Origin: Colwellia sp.
GTDB taxonomy: Bacteria; Pseudomonadota; Gammaproteobacteria; Enterobacterales; Alteromonadaceae
Assembly (NCBI GenBank): GCA_029938115.1
Contig: JAPYOP010000016.1
Location: 20,921-84,920, forward strand
Reading direction: 5' to 3'
Length of the DNA: 64,000 nucleotides
Below, one piece after another: positions 28,471-38,462 of the stretch. How positions within the stretch are numbered: position 1 is the first letter of the stretch; every line of letters begins with the position of its first letter. The notes beneath the pieces are model-generated. The model saw only the letters and a list, made by a program, of their open reading frames with translations. It did not search any database and was not told the DNA's origin. A program made the position numbers and the translations under genes.

Positions 28471-30966
28471 TTATTCTTGACGTAAGGCTTGCATAGGATC
28501 AGAGCTAATAACACGCCATGCAGGCATAAGTACTGACATCATAACAATGATAATTAAACCAACATCAAGCAATGACATCGCTACCCAGTTAAAACTTGGT
28601 AACATTTCTAGCTGCTGCTCTAATTGTTGATAACTAAAGACTGAAATAACAAACCCTAAACCTAAACCTATGACTAACATCCATAAAGCATCTTTTAAAA
28701 TAAAGCCCACTAGCTTCATTTGCTTCGCACCGGTTGCCATACGAACCGCTAATTCATACTTACGATGATTTGTAGTCATCTGTGTCAACCCCGACACACC
28801 AATGGCTGCAAGTAATAGCGTTAGTACTGTCATCGATAACACTACCCACAAACTGACTCGTTGATTTAAAGTTTGTTCCTCCCAAAATTCTGTTAAAGGT
28901 CTAACTTGTAAATTTACTAAACGTGGAAACTGACGCTTAAATTCAGCATCAATCATGTCTGCAGACATAGTTTTTCCTTCAGGCATCATCACAGTAAACT
29001 GCAAACTGCTACGACCCTCAATGCGATGTGAGTAAACTGCGGGTAAACCTAACGGATCAGCTATGCCTGTTTGGCTAATAGTATTCGCAACAATACCATT
29101 AATAATTGAAACTTGTGTATTAGCGCCATTTCCAAACGTAATAGTTTTACCAATAACGTCTTTATTACTTAGCTCTGCAAACATGGTTTTTGCCATATTT
29201 TCATCAATAACGATACGATCTTCGTCATTGTCAATTTGAGCTTGAGTTAAATTAGCACCTGCTAGCATTTTAATATTAAAAGTTCTGAAAAAGGTGCTGC
29301 TTAAACTTCTTTGTTGATAAATAACACGCTGACCATTATTTTCTTGATTTTGAAAAGCACCTACTTGTAATGAGCTTGAAAGTGGTGCGGAATCTGGAAT
29401 TATCACCGCACTATCTGCAACTTTTTCTTCAATAAGCGCACTAACGTCAGCTAATAAAGTTTTCACTTCGCTGTCTTGATATTTCTCCCAGTCTTGTAGC
29501 CGAGTTATGTACTCATCATCAGAAATATTTACTGTTACGTTGTAAGCATTGCCAATATCGTAACCTAAATCTTGATAAACAGCCTGATAACTTTGCATAG
29601 TTATCATCACTGATGCCGTTAATAATACAGAAGCTATGGATAACTGTACCACCATAAGCACGCGACTTAACCACTGATTACTTTGCGCTTGTATGCCCTT
29701 ACCACTGCTATTTAAGTTGTTTGCTAAGGCTTTTTTATCTATATCGACTAAAGCTAAAGCACTGAATAAAACACTTAATATCATGATGATAGCAAAAGAG
29801 GCAAAAATAGTAGTGATGTCAATACCTATAGCATCAATCATCGGCATACTATCGCCTGCAATGAGCGGTAGGCTCTTCAATGCCCAGCCTGTTACTAATA
29901 AACCAGCAATAGCAGCTAATAAGAAGCTTGGTAAATTTTCAAGCAATACTAACGTTCTTACTTTTAGTAAACTAGCACCCAAACTGATTTGAATAGCAAA
30001 TTCTTTAGTGCGTCCTTGATAATGAGCAATAAATAAATTAAGCAAATTTAATGTTGCCATTAACAGTAAACCAATAACCGCGGCAAACAGCGCTAGAATC
30101 AAGCCTTCCGACTCACCTAACATATTGCTTCGGTAATCTTCTATAATTACTTCTTTAGGAGTACTAGAAAGAAAGTCTAAAAACATTTGAAGATTATCAC
30201 CTTCAACATTTTGAGTAATGTAGTCAACCAACCATTCATCTGTTTGCGCTAACGAAGGCAAATTTGCTTGTCCATTTGAGCTTTTAACTATTAAGAAATC
30301 AATTTCATTGCTGATGTTACCAATATTATCAGGCTGTGTTTTTACTTCACTTAAATCGGTAATGAACCATACTTGCTGAGTTAAAATTTCTTGGTTACTA
30401 CTAATTGCCATGACATCTTCAATAACACCAGCGATGATATATTCTTGCTTATTGACGCTTAGTTGCTTACCCAGTACAGATTTAACACCACCAAAGGCTG
30501 ATTGCCATAATGATTCAGAAATCCATACAAATTTAGCTGGCGATGTCATAGTAACGTCATCACCTAGAATAAGTTTTGCACCTAAAACATCTAAAATATT
30601 ATTTGAAGCGTTATAACTTGTAACAGGGTAAATTGTTTCATTAATATCAACATCTTGCTCTGCAGGCACTATACCTGCCCACTCGCCAACATCAGAAAAA
30701 CGTTCACTAAAAGCGGCTAAACGATTCATATTCCAATAGGAAACACTTAAACTTTCCGACATTTTCAATCGATACTCAAAGGTTTGTAATGTACTTTCGT
30801 TTTTCACTCCTTGTAATGGTTGATATAAAAGCGTTGATGAAATTGCAATAACACTTAGCACAGCACCTAAAGTTAGCCCTAACGTTATGATTAATGGGAT
30901 ACTTAATCTTGGCAGTGAGAACACTCTTGATACGCCATTAAATAAAGCCTTTTTTAGTAAACTCAT
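28471..30966 (-). CDS. FtsX/MacB-type ABC permease of module 1
   Basis: The 831-residue protein has one hydrophobic segment near residue 25-48, then a large extracytoplasmic MacB-PCD-like domain. A three-segment FtsX block follows at about 285-410 (ESEGLILALFAAVIGLLLMA and onward). A second TM/periplasmic/FtsX unit runs from about 430 to the end (VSLWVVLSMTVLTLLLAAIG, YELAVRMATGAKQMKLV). This duplicated layout fits the large ADOP-like group of FtsX permeases. It overlaps the ATPase gene by 4 bp (ATGA). Substrate is unknown; antimicrobial peptide or lipid export is a guess from the family. Confidence 0.88.
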   Translation of the reverse strand: MSLLKKALFNGVSRVFSLPRLSIPLIITLGLTLGAVLSVIAISSTLLYQPLQGVKNESTLQTFEYRLKMSESLSVSYWNMNRLAAFSERFSDVGEWAGIVPAEQDVDINETIYPVTSYNASNNILDVLGAKLILGDDVTMTSPAKFVWISESLWQSAFGGVKSVLGKQLSVNKQEYIIAGVIEDVMAISSNQEILTQQVWFITDLSEVKTQPDNIGNISNEIDFLIVKSSNGQANLPSLAQTDEWLVDYITQNVEGDNLQMFLDFLSSTPKEVIIEDYRSNMLGESEGLILALFAAVIGLLLMATLNLLNLFIAHYQGRTKEFAIQISLGASLLKVRTLVLLENLPSFLLAAIAGLLVTGWALKSLPLIAGDSMPMIDAIGIDITTIFASFAIIMILSVLFSALALVDIDKKALANNLNSSGKGIQAQSNQWLSRVLMVVQLSIASVLLTASVMITMQSYQAVYQDLGYDIGNAYNVTVNISDDEYITRLQDWEKYQDSEVKTLLADVSALIEEKVADSAVIIPDSAPLSSSLQVGAFQNQENNGQRVIYQQRSLSSTFFRTFNIKMLAGANLTQAQIDNDEDRIVIDENMAKTMFAELSNKDVIGKTITFGNGANTQVSIINGIVANTISQTGIADPLGLPAVYSHRIEGRSSLQFTVMMPEGKTMSADMIDAEFKRQFPRLVNLQVRPLTEFWEEQTLNQRVSLWVVLSMTVLTLLLAAIGVSGLTQMTTNHRKYELAVRMATGAKQMKLVGFILKDALWMLVIGLGLGFVISVFSYQQLEQQLEMLPSFNWVAMSLLDVGLIIIVMMSVLMPAWRVISSDPMQALRQE

Positions 30967-31670
30967 GCAACCCCCTTCAGTTGTTGTTTCTGTTGTTGTT
31001 CCGTGAGGATTTGACCATCTAATAATTGAATTTGACGATTAGCACAACGAGAGTAACGGCTATCATGTGTCACCATAACAATGGTTGAGCCATCTTTGTT
31101 GAGTTGCTCAAGCAATACTATTACCTGATCGCCATTTTTACTGTCTAAGTTACCTGTTGGCTCATCTACCAAAATCAAATCAGGCTTACCGACTAATGCA
31201 CGGGCAATAGCAATACGTTGCTGCTGTCCACCAGAGAGTTGATTCGGACGGTAGTTTTGACGATGCAGCATATCTACCTGTGTTAAAACTTCTTCTACAC
31301 GCTGTTTTATTTCACCTTTACTGGTACCACGATGCTCAAGCGGTAAGGCTACATTTTCAAAAACCGTAAGGCTGTCTATTAAATTAAATGATTGGAAAAC
31401 ATAACCAATGTGTTCATTACGAATTTGTGTACGTTGGTCAACCTTTAATCCAGAAGTATCAATATTTGCTAATTGATAATCGCCTTCACTGGCAGAATCC
31501 ATCAAGCCCATAATAGATAGTAAGGTTGATTTGCCACAACCCGAAGGACCGGTAATGGCAACAAATTCACCTTTATTAATTTCTAATGAGACTCCTTGCA
31601 ATGCATGAGTTTCAATTTGCTGACCATCGTAACGTTTATGGATGTTATTCATCTTTACAACTGTGTTCAT
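30963..31670 (-). CDS. ABC transporter ATPase of module 1 (MacB/LolD-type)
   Basis: This 235-residue ATPase has Walker [15 protein letters not shown] near residue 40, the Q-loop in [14 protein letters not shown], signature [16 protein letters not shown], Walker [18 protein letters not shown] and the His switch in VMVTHD. It is closest to the LolD/MacB/FtsE subfamily that powers FtsX-type permeases working on periplasmic substrates. It is coupled by an ATGA overlap to the permease and lies 42 bp after the adaptor gene. The Gln-rich tail ([10 protein letters not shown]) is a small peculiarity. Confidence 0.94.
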   Translation of the reverse strand: MNTVVKMNNIHKRYDGQQIETHALQGVSLEINKGEFVAITGPSGCGKSTLLSIMGLMDSASEGDYQLANIDTSGLKVDQRTQIRNEHIGYVFQSFNLIDSLTVFENVALPLEHRGTSKGEIKQRVEEVLTQVDMLHRQNYRPNQLSGGQQQRIAIARALVGKPDLILVDEPTGNLDSKNGDQVIVLLEQLNKDGSTIVMVTHDSRYSRCANRQIQLLDGQILTEQQQKQQLKGVA

Positions 31671-31712
31671 AATAAGTTCCTATCTATGTGTAAATTCTAC
31701 TGTGGCTTTTGT

Positions 31713-32954
31713 TTATTTTGTTACTGATAATTGCTTGAATTGATTATATTTGCTGGTGTCAGAGCTAACAATTTCTTCATTCGGTTTTAAGCCTTGGTTA
31801 ACGATTAAATAGCCCTGAGATAGTTCGCCAAAGCTGATATCTCTTTGTTCCAAAAAATCGGTGTTATTATTGCGAACAAAAACGGTTTGTTTACTACGAG
31901 GGCGTAGGCCAGCAACTTGTGTGATGTACACTGCATTTTTTTGATGCTTAACAAATACCTGTGCTGAAATAGCTAATGAAGGTCGTGCGTTTGAGGTTAA
32001 CTCATCATCAAGTACTGCTTCAGCTAATACTGAGCCATTAGTCACGATGCTTTCAATGCGTGATATGTGTGCCCTGATGATGCCTTTTTGAGTATCAATA
32101 TTTACCGGCGCGTTAATGTCAATTTGATCGGCTTGGTTTTGTGGTAAACGAATGCGAGCAATTAACGTATTATCACTACCTACTTTAGCTAAAGATTCGC
32201 CTAATTGAACACTTTCACCCAGCTCAACTTCTAAGGTTTGTAATGAGCCAGTAATGCCCGCTTTAACATGCATGTCTGCTAACTGCTTTTCTAACAAGGC
32301 AACTTGTGATTCTTGTTGAGTAATAGTGATATCGCGCTGAGTTAACTGGTAACTTTGCATTTCTATAAATTGTTTATATTTTTGTTTTTCAAAGGCTAGT
32401 CGACTGGTTTCTTGTTTTACCGATAATTTAGCGCGTTGTAGCTCAATTTTAGAAGAGACACCTAAGCCCATTAATTCTTCATTGACTGAAAGTTCAAGTT
32501 GCGCCTTTTCAATTTCAGCTTCAATATCGGCAACACGTCCTTGATAATTTAATCTCTCGCTTTGCTGTTCATACTTAAAAGCTTCTCGTTGCGCTTGTTG
32601 CTGGGCAAGATCACCACGTGCTTTACTTACTTCTTGTTCAAGCTTCGGATTAGACAAATGCAAAATAATGGTTTCTGGTGTTACTTTTGTTCCCGGACGA
32701 ACCAATATTTCTGATACTTTCCCTAAGGCAGGCGCAGTTAATAATCGCTCTTTCGCTGAAATGAGCTCACCATAAGCATTGCTATAAACATCTAACGCAC
32801 CTTGCTGCACGATTTGAAAAGTTAAATCGCTGGCCGAAACTGATTTCACTGATTTGCTACTAACAGCGTAGGTAGCATAAGCCAATAGCAATACAAACAA
32901 TGAGCTTGCTGCCCACTTTTTCCATATTTTTTTTTCAGTTAGTTCAATTTTCAT
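31713..32954 (-). CDS. HlyD/RND-type periplasmic adaptor of module 1
   Basis: The 413-residue protein has an N-terminal membrane anchor (residues about 12-32). A lipoyl-type half-motif follows (LGKVSEILVRPGTKVTPETIILHLSN), then a long Gln/Glu-rich coiled-coil hairpin (about 100-235). The second lipoyl half is GSLQTLEVELGESVQLGESLAKV, and the beta-barrel domain ends in VRNNNTDFLEQRDISFGEL. It would link the ABC pair to the outer membrane or present substrate. It is the first gene of the operon; a sigma54 promoter lies 39 bp upstream of its ATG. The module 2 counterpart is at 57490-58746. Confidence 0.9.
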   Translation of the reverse strand: MKIELTEKKIWKKWAASSLFVLLLAYATYAVSSKSVKSVSASDLTFQIVQQGALDVYSNAYGELISAKERLLTAPALGKVSEILVRPGTKVTPETIILHLSNPKLEQEVSKARGDLAQQQAQREAFKYEQQSERLNYQGRVADIEAEIEKAQLELSVNEELMGLGVSSKIELQRAKLSVKQETSRLAFEKQKYKQFIEMQSYQLTQRDITITQQESQVALLEKQLADMHVKAGITGSLQTLEVELGESVQLGESLAKVGSDNTLIARIRLPQNQADQIDINAPVNIDTQKGIIRAHISRIESIVTNGSVLAEAVLDDELTSNARPSLAISAQVFVKHQKNAVYITQVAGLRPRSKQTVFVRNNNTDFLEQRDISFGELSQGYLIVNQGLKPNEEIVSSDTSKYNQFKQLSVTK

Positions 32955-32992
32955 AATAAAGCACGTTTTAATAGTTTAATTAAACTAGGTAT

Positions 32993-33008
32993 TGAAAGTA
33001 TCGTGCCA
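32993..33008 (-). promoter_or_regulatory. Sigma54 (-24/-12) promoter of the module-1 export operon
   Basis: The minus strand reads TGGCACGATACTTTCA: a perfect TGGCAC (-24), 5-bp spacer, then TTTCA against TTGCA (one mismatch at -13). The predicted start is near 32982, 28 nt before the adaptor ATG. Further upstream, ATGTTCG occurs twice (33071 and 33092), 21 bp apart, as possible activator half-sites. Confidence 0.65.
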
Positions 33009-33146
33009 AAACTTTAAAAGCATAAAAATCAAAAAGATAACGTATATGGAGTACTAGGGATTTAACTGACATGTTCGCTTTTGCAACGACGATGTTCGAA
33101 AATGAAGGGAGGTTGAACGTTGGTATTGGTAGATGGGAAATAGTAA

Positions 33147-33183
33147 AACAGCCATTGAGAAAATGATTTTCTCAATGGCTGTT
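33147..33183 (-). terminator. Terminator of gabT
   Basis: AACAGCCATTGAGAAAA (33147-33163) and TTTTCTCAATGGCTGTT (33167-33183) form a perfect 17-bp stem with a 3-nt loop. TTTACTATTT follows on the minus strand. It lies 30 bp after the gabT stop. Confidence 0.85.
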
Positions 33184-33212
33184 GCTTTAACTAAGTTAAC
33201 ACTTTTTGCGGT

Positions 33213-34496
33213 TTACACTAAACTAGCAAATAATTGTTCAAATATATCTAAACCTTCATTAGCTATCTCATCTGAAATAGTTAGTGCCGGTAAGAAACGA
33301 ATAACATTACCGTAGAAACCACAAGCTAATAATATCAAACCGTACTCTGCCGCTTTACCAATAATAGCTTGAGTAAGCTCTGTGTTAGCATTTTCATTGT
33401 CGCCATCTTTCATTAACTCAATAGCAATCATTGCCCCTTGGTTTCTTACATCACTGATCAAACTTGGATTCTTAGCTTGCAATGCAGATAAGCGCTCATT
33501 AAATAAAGCACCAATATTGTTAGCACGTTCAACAAGGTTTTCTTCTTCAATGATCTCAAGTACCGCAAGCGCCGCAGCACATGCAACTGGAGAGCCACCG
33601 TATGTTCCGCCTAAACCACCAGGAAGTGGAGCATCCATTATTGCGCTTTTACCAACAACCGCAGAAATAGGGAAACCACCGGCAATACCTTTTGCCATAG
33701 TCATTAAATCAGCTTCAACACCTGAATGCTCGAAGCTGAACATTTTACCTGTACGGCCAAAACCTGTTTGAATTTCATCCGCTATTAACACAATGCCATT
33801 GTCATCACATAATGTACGTAACGCTTGTAAGAACTCAGGAGGCGCTTGATAAAAACCACCCTCACCTTGTACAGGCTCAACGATTATAGCGGCAACATCT
33901 GTTGGTGCAATATCAACTTTGAATAAATTAGCCAATGCTGTTAACGAGTCTTTTACTGAAATATCATGCTGCTCAATTGGGAACGGTGCATGGAAAATAT
34001 CGCCAGGAAACGGACCAAATAAGTTTTTATATGGCGTGATTTTACCTGTTAGTGCCATCGTTAAATTTGTACGGCCGTGGAAGCCACCGTTAAAGGCTAT
34101 TACGCCACGACGACCCGTATGGGCTCGTGCAATTTTCACACAGTTCTCAACCGCTTCTGCGCCTGTTGATACAAATATTGCTTTTTTCTCACTATCACCT
34201 GGAGCCAATTGAATAAGCTTTTCAGCTAACTCAACCGCTACTTCATATGGGTTAACCATTACACAAGTATGACTAAACTTATCAACTTGTGCTTTTACTG
34301 CAGCAACAACTTTAGGGTGGCTATGACCAGTATTACATACGGCAATACCGGTACCGAAATCGATAAAACGTTTGCCTTCAACATCCCATAATTCAGCATT
34401 TTTTGCATGATCTACATAAACGGGGTAAACATTACCTTGCCCACGCGCTATTACGCTAGTTTTACGTGCTTGTAATTGTGCATTTGTTTGTGTCAT
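33213..34496 (-). CDS. gabT: 4-aminobutyrate aminotransferase
   Basis: This class III PLP aminotransferase moves the amino group of GABA to 2-oxoglutarate, giving succinate semialdehyde. Motifs include FVSTGAEAVENCVKIARAHTGR, GFHGRTNLTMALTG, IVEPVQGEGGFY, LIADEIQTGFGRTGK, and the PLP lysine in LMTMAKGIAGGFP (near 268). It has about 427 residues. The start is the ATG of MTQTNAQLQ, preceded by GAGAAAGAAA; an in-frame GTG 12 bp upstream would bury that site. It lies 66 bp downstream of gabD, in the same operon. Confidence 0.95.
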   Translation of the reverse strand: MTQTNAQLQARKTSVIARGQGNVYPVYVDHAKNAELWDVEGKRFIDFGTGIAVCNTGHSHPKVVAAVKAQVDKFSHTCVMVNPYEVAVELAEKLIQLAPGDSEKKAIFVSTGAEAVENCVKIARAHTGRRGVIAFNGGFHGRTNLTMALTGKITPYKNLFGPFPGDIFHAPFPIEQHDISVKDSLTALANLFKVDIAPTDVAAIIVEPVQGEGGFYQAPPEFLQALRTLCDDNGIVLIADEIQTGFGRTGKMFSFEHSGVEADLMTMAKGIAGGFPISAVVGKSAIMDAPLPGGLGGTYGGSPVACAAALAVLEIIEEENLVERANNIGALFNERLSALQAKNPSLISDVRNQGAMIAIELMKDGDNENANTELTQAIIGKAAEYGLILLACGFYGNVIRFLPALTISDEIANEGLDIFEQLFASLV

Positions 34497-34561
34497 TTTC
34501 TTTCTCACTTTTTATCTTTTCTTAAATTTGGTTTCGTAAATTTTAACTTGCTACGCGACAA

Positions 34562-36019
34562 TTATTTGTCTAACCCGCCCATACATAGGTATTTAATTTC
34601 TAAATAATCATCTAAGCCATACTTAGAGCCTTCTCGGCCATTACCTGATTGTTTCATACCACCAAATGGTGCTGCCGCATTTGAAATTAAACCTTCATTT
34701 ATACCAACCATGCCGTAGTCTAACCCTTCAGCAACACGCCAAATTCGGCCAATATCTCTTGAATAAAAATATGAAGCCAAACCAAACTCAGTGTCATTGG
34801 CAATAGCAATCGCTTCACTTTCATCTTTGAAACTAATAATAGGTGATACAGGGCCAAAAATTTCGTTATTAGCAATTGGCATATCGTTAGTAACATTAGT
34901 TAATACCGTTGGCTCTAAAAAGCTTGTTCCAAGACTCGCATCAGAATTACCTAACACTAGCTGTGCGCCTTGGCTGATAGAGTCAGCGATAAGTCTTTTT
35001 ACATCACCAACCGCTTGCGCTGTGATCATAGGACCAATAGTAACGCCCTCGGTTAAACCATTACCTAATGACAAGCCTTTAACTGCAGTAACAAATTTTT
35101 CAGTAAATTCAGCCAATACATTTTCTTGTACTAAAATACGGTTAGTACAAACACAGGTTTGCCCAGCGTTACGGTATTTAGATACCATTGCGCCGGCAAC
35201 AGCCGCATCAATGTCAGCATCATCAAAAACGATAAAAGGTGCGTTACCACCTAATTCCATCGATACTTTTTTAATTGTAGAAGCACATTGGCTAATAAGT
35301 GATTTACCAACACCTGTAGAGCCAGTAAAAGTAAATTTTGCAACATCTTTATGCTCAGTTAATACTTTACCCATGCCGCGTGCATCATCACCTACTACCA
35401 CGTTAAATACGCCCGCAGGAATACCAGCACGCTCAGCAAGCTCAGCCATTGCCAGTGCCGATAAAGGCGTTTGCGTTGCAGGGCGAACAACAAATGTACA
35501 ACCCGAAGCGAGCGCTGCTGCTGCTTTTCGAGCAATCATCGCATTTGGAAAGTTCCATGGTGTAATGGCAGCTACAACGCCAATAGGCTGTTTGATAACC
35601 ACAATACGCTTATCTCCTGATGGAGCAGGAATTGTATCGCCATAAACACGTTTGCCTTCCTCAGCAAACCATTCTAGAAAGGCAGCACCGTAGGCAATTT
35701 CACCTTTCGCTTCTGCGAGAGGTTTACCTTGTTCTAACGTTAAGATGCGACCCAAATCGTCTTGGTTCTCCATCATTAAATCAAACCATTTGCGTAATAA
35801 TGCTGAACGCTCATTGGCTGATTTTGCTGACCACGCTTTAAAAGCATTTTTTGCCGCTTTTACTGCTAATTCAGTTTCAGCAATACCTGCATTACTAACA
35901 TTAGCAACTAGTTTGCCTGTCGCTGGATTATTAACAGCAATATCACTAGCACTGCTATGCCAACTGCCGTTGATATAAGAAAAGTTCTTTAATAACTGGG
36001 GATCGTTTAAATTATGCAT
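34562..36019 (-). CDS. gabD: Succinate-semialdehyde dehydrogenase
   Basis: This 485-residue NAD(P)+ aldehyde dehydrogenase has the cofactor loop FTGSTGVGKSLISQ, catalytic Glu in KVSMELGGNAPFIVFD, and catalytic Cys in RNAGQTCVCTNRI (near 287). EIFGPVSPIISF and FGGMKQSGNGREGSKYG are typical of GabD. It oxidises succinate semialdehyde from GabT to succinate. It is first in the gabD-gabT operon, divergent from a LysR gene with an inverted repeat in the 103-bp gap. Identification as GabD rather than another semialdehyde dehydrogenase rests on the gabT context. Confidence 0.93.
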   Translation of the reverse strand: MHNLNDPQLLKNFSYINGSWHSSASDIAVNNPATGKLVANVSNAGIAETELAVKAAKNAFKAWSAKSANERSALLRKWFDLMMENQDDLGRILTLEQGKPLAEAKGEIAYGAAFLEWFAEEGKRVYGDTIPAPSGDKRIVVIKQPIGVVAAITPWNFPNAMIARKAAAALASGCTFVVRPATQTPLSALAMAELAERAGIPAGVFNVVVGDDARGMGKVLTEHKDVAKFTFTGSTGVGKSLISQCASTIKKVSMELGGNAPFIVFDDADIDAAVAGAMVSKYRNAGQTCVCTNRILVQENVLAEFTEKFVTAVKGLSLGNGLTEGVTIGPMITAQAVGDVKRLIADSISQGAQLVLGNSDASLGTSFLEPTVLTNVTNDMPIANNEIFGPVSPIISFKDESEAIAIANDTEFGLASYFYSRDIGRIWRVAEGLDYGMVGINEGLISNAAAPFGGMKQSGNGREGSKYGLDDYLEIKYLCMGGLDK

Positions 36020-36074
36020 TTTTTTCCTCTCAAGCTTAAATAATCAATGTTGCTATTGAATAACAAATCGAAAC

Positions 36075-36100
36075 AGGTTTAAATACTAAACATTAAACCT
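36075..36100. promoter_or_regulatory. LysR-type operator candidate between gabD and the LysR gene
   Basis: AGGTTTAA (36075-36082) and TTAAACCT (36093-36100) are exact complements with a 10-bp spacer. They are centred in the divergent gap, 56 bp from gabD and 23 bp from the regulator start. The spacing suits a LysR recognition site. Confidence 0.6.
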
Positions 36101-36122
36101 TTAGTTTTACGGCTGTCAAACT

Positions 36123-37043
36123 TTGTATTCATCATCTATTATTCCTAAAAACATTACTGAATATGATTTACGGCTATTACGCATCTTTAAAGTCGTTGTT
36201 GAAAATGGCGGTTTTGCTGCGGCTGAAAATGAGTTAGGCGTAACGCGATCAACCATTAGCGTTCATATGTCAAACCTTGAAACAAGAATGAAACTTAAAC
36301 TTTGTTTACGAGGACGTGGTGGTTTTTCGCTAACTGAGGATGGTCAGGCGGTTTATCATGCAGTATTGAATATGTTTGATTCTCTTAATGATTTTTCATT
36401 ATTCGTCAACTCGCTTGGAAAGGAGTTAAGCGGTGAGTTGGTGATATTATGCTCTGATCCGCTCGACGATGCTAAACAAAAACAAATGGCTAAGGTTATC
36501 GAGCAAATAAATGATCAAGCACCAAATTTACATTTAGTATTAGACACTGATTCTATAGCCAATATTGAAAAGCTATTACTTAAAGACAAAGCGCATATTG
36601 GTTTGTTACCCAATTATAAACCTGTTGAGGGGTTGCAATATCAAACCCTGCTCAGTGAGCCTATTTATTTATGCTGTGCTAAAAATCATGTGTTTTTTAA
36701 TCAAGTTGATAATGAAATTAGTTCAGAAGCTCTAGCGGCAGCACCTGCAATACATCCGGGCATAGACATTGACACCAAAGGTAGAGAGCAATTAACCAAG
36801 CTTAATTTAGCCGCTAAAGCTTACCAATTTGATACACGTAAAGCGATGATCTTATCGGGGCGCTATATTGGTTATTTACCACAGAGTACGATTCAACAGG
36901 CTCTTAACTCAGGTGATGTTAGAATAATTCAGCCCAGTTCACTAACTTATAAATTTGATTTATCTTTAGTTTATAAAAAAGCATCAAAAGAAAATGCCAA
37001 AGTTGATTTATTAAAACAAGCTTTTAGTAAAGTGTTTTTATAA
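36123..37043 (+). CDS. LysR-family transcriptional regulator of the gab genes
   Basis: The 306-residue protein has an N-terminal winged helix-turn-helix (LRLLRIFKVVVENGGFAAAE, then VTRSTISVHMSNLETRM, residues about 16-60). A type 2 periplasmic-binding-like effector domain follows. The only usable start in frame is TTG at 36123, since an upstream stop (TAG at 36102) closes the frame. Divergent position and the inverted repeat at 36075-36100 make it the likely regulator of gabD-gabT. The inducer could be GABA or succinate semialdehyde (inference). Confidence 0.88.
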   Translation: MYSSSIIPKNITEYDLRLLRIFKVVVENGGFAAAENELGVTRSTISVHMSNLETRMKLKLCLRGRGGFSLTEDGQAVYHAVLNMFDSLNDFSLFVNSLGKELSGELVILCSDPLDDAKQKQMAKVIEQINDQAPNLHLVLDTDSIANIEKLLLKDKAHIGLLPNYKPVEGLQYQTLLSEPIYLCCAKNHVFFNQVDNEISSEALAAAPAIHPGIDIDTKGREQLTKLNLAAKAYQFDTRKAMILSGRYIGYLPQSTIQQALNSGDVRIIQPSSLTYKFDLSLVYKKASKENAKVDLLKQAFSKVFL

Positions 37044-37176
37044 GCTTCTATTTTGACACTAGCAAGCAAACATTTATAATCACGTTAAAGTATAGCTTGC
37101 GAGTTGTGTAATGATAAACCTGTTCAAACAAGTAAAAACAAATAGCAGAAAAATCAATATAAGTAAGGATCACTTT

Positions 37177-37644
37177 TTGAAAATGTGCATAAAATCATCT
37201 CTATTATCTTTAGCTCTAATTACATCATCTGCCTCAATGGCAAATGACAAACTAACCTTTGGTGCTGGAATCGGTAGTCTCTATAGTGGCATAGGTATAA
37301 ATGCTGGAATTCAATCTAAGACCGATTTAAAATATGTTTCCCTTGGTTGTATTAGTTACTCATCATCGAATGGCGAAACATGCGGTGCTGGTATTGGTTG
37401 GGTTACAACGACTCTTTTTGACTCAAAAAATACTAAACATGGCACAGGTATGTACCTTGGCATTGTTGGTACTGAAAACCACTATTTTGATAATGATCCT
37501 ATTTATGGTTTAGGTTTAGGCTATCATTATTTTTTAAATGGCATAAATAACTCTGGTTTTAATCTTGGGTTTACACTTGTAGCTGGTAGTACAAATGATG
37601 GTGCTGATATAGGTGGTATGTTGCAGGCTGGTTATCAATTTTAA
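37177..37644 (+). CDS. Small exported protein, probable outer-membrane beta-barrel
   Basis: A Sec signal peptide (CIKSSLLSLALITSSASMA) is followed by glycine-rich alternating beta strands (LTFGAGIGSLYSGIGINAGI, YGLGLGYHYFLNG). The protein ends in GYQF, the aromatic C-terminus expected for BAM substrates. The start is proposed as TTG at 37177 with AAGGA nearby. An ATG at 37111 in the same frame would add 22 charged residues before the signal peptide. Two Cys near residues 47 and 61 of the mature part might pair. No named family was recognised; it stands alone between the LysR and cupin genes. Confidence 0.65.
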   Translation: MKMCIKSSLLSLALITSSASMANDKLTFGAGIGSLYSGIGINAGIQSKTDLKYVSLGCISYSSSNGETCGAGIGWVTTTLFDSKNTKHGTGMYLGIVGTENHYFDNDPIYGLGLGYHYFLNGINNSGFNLGFTLVAGSTNDGADIGGMLQAGYQF

Positions 37645-37761
37645 GCATACAAGTCATTTTGAAAGACAGTGAATAGTTGATTTGGTGCATCGAAAATTGT
37701 TTAACCAACTGTTTTAGCCTCTTAATGGGGTGTTAACCGTACAGTATAGGGTTCAGTATAA

Positions 37762-38127
37762 ATGAAGCATGATGTAATCAATTTTAAGAATAAATTCACT
37801 AAATTTACCGAACACTGGTCTCCGCGTGTAATTGCAGAAATGAATGACTATCAATTTAAACTAGTTAAAGTTGAGGGTGAGTTTGTATGGCATGATCATC
37901 CCGATACAGACGAAGTGTTCATTGTTATTGAAGGTTGCCTTAATATTGAATTTAGAGATGGTAAAGTTACACTAGAATCAGGCGAAATGTTTGTAATTCC
38001 TAAAGGTATTGAGCATAAACCCACAGCGACTTCAGAGTGCAAAATTATGATTGTTGAGCCTAAAGGTATTATTAATACGGGTGACTCTGGCACTGAACTT
38101 ACCGCCAAAAATGACGTATGGGTATAA
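37762..38127 (+). CDS. Cupin domain protein
   Basis: This 121-residue single-domain cupin has both conserved motifs. Motif 1 is [20 protein letters not shown] (metal ligands His, His, Glu) and motif 2 is [16 protein letters not shown]. Such proteins are small dioxygenases, isomerases or storage-like proteins; the role is not predictable. A following tail ([13 protein letters not shown]) is typical of the group annotated as mannose-6-phosphate isomerase-like. It is not operonic with its neighbours; a pseudogene region follows it. Confidence 0.85.
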   Translation: MKHDVINFKNKFTKFTEHWSPRVIAEMNDYQFKLVKVEGEFVWHDHPDTDEVFIVIEGCLNIEFRDGKVTLESGEMFVIPKGIEHKPTATSECKIMIVEPKGIINTGDSGTELTAKNDVWV

Positions 38128-38462
38128 TGTTCAACTATAAGCCAATAAAGCATGTCTACTAACAATTAGCTCGGTTTCGCTACGCTTAACATTAATTTGG
38201 AGCTTCATTATAAATTGGTTAATGGTTATCAATATTCCGGATTCTTGGTAGAAAATAATGCATGCAAGTCAATCAAGCAGAGAAATATGAAATTAGTTTA
38301 AATGCTTCCTATTCTTTGTTTCAAAGGACTTAAATAGAACATGTATGCAACATATTGACGGGACTAAAAGAGAATTTATCGCTCATTTTCGTCAACAAAA
38401 GTAGCAAAACTAAATTAACGTAAATTAAAGTAAATTAAAGTAAATAGTAATGCTTTTAATCT
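38128..38462. other. Non-coding stretch with three 10-bp tandem repeats
   Basis: No gene was found. At 38411-38440 the decamer TAAATTAA(C/A)G is repeated three times, with a partial fourth copy to 38447, just beyond the end of the neighbouring pseudogene. Confidence 0.55.

Noticed and set aside
33133..33315. Plus-strand ORF of 60 codons
   Set aside because: Runs through the gabT terminator hairpin and the antisense of the gabT 3' end.
34791..35645. Long open frame (284 codons) on the plus strand
   Set aside because: Antisense to gabD, whose motifs are complete; the composition is that of a mirror frame.
36123..36125. Earlier start for the LysR gene
   Set aside because: An in-frame TAG at 36102 and no ATG/GTG between leave only the TTG at 36123.
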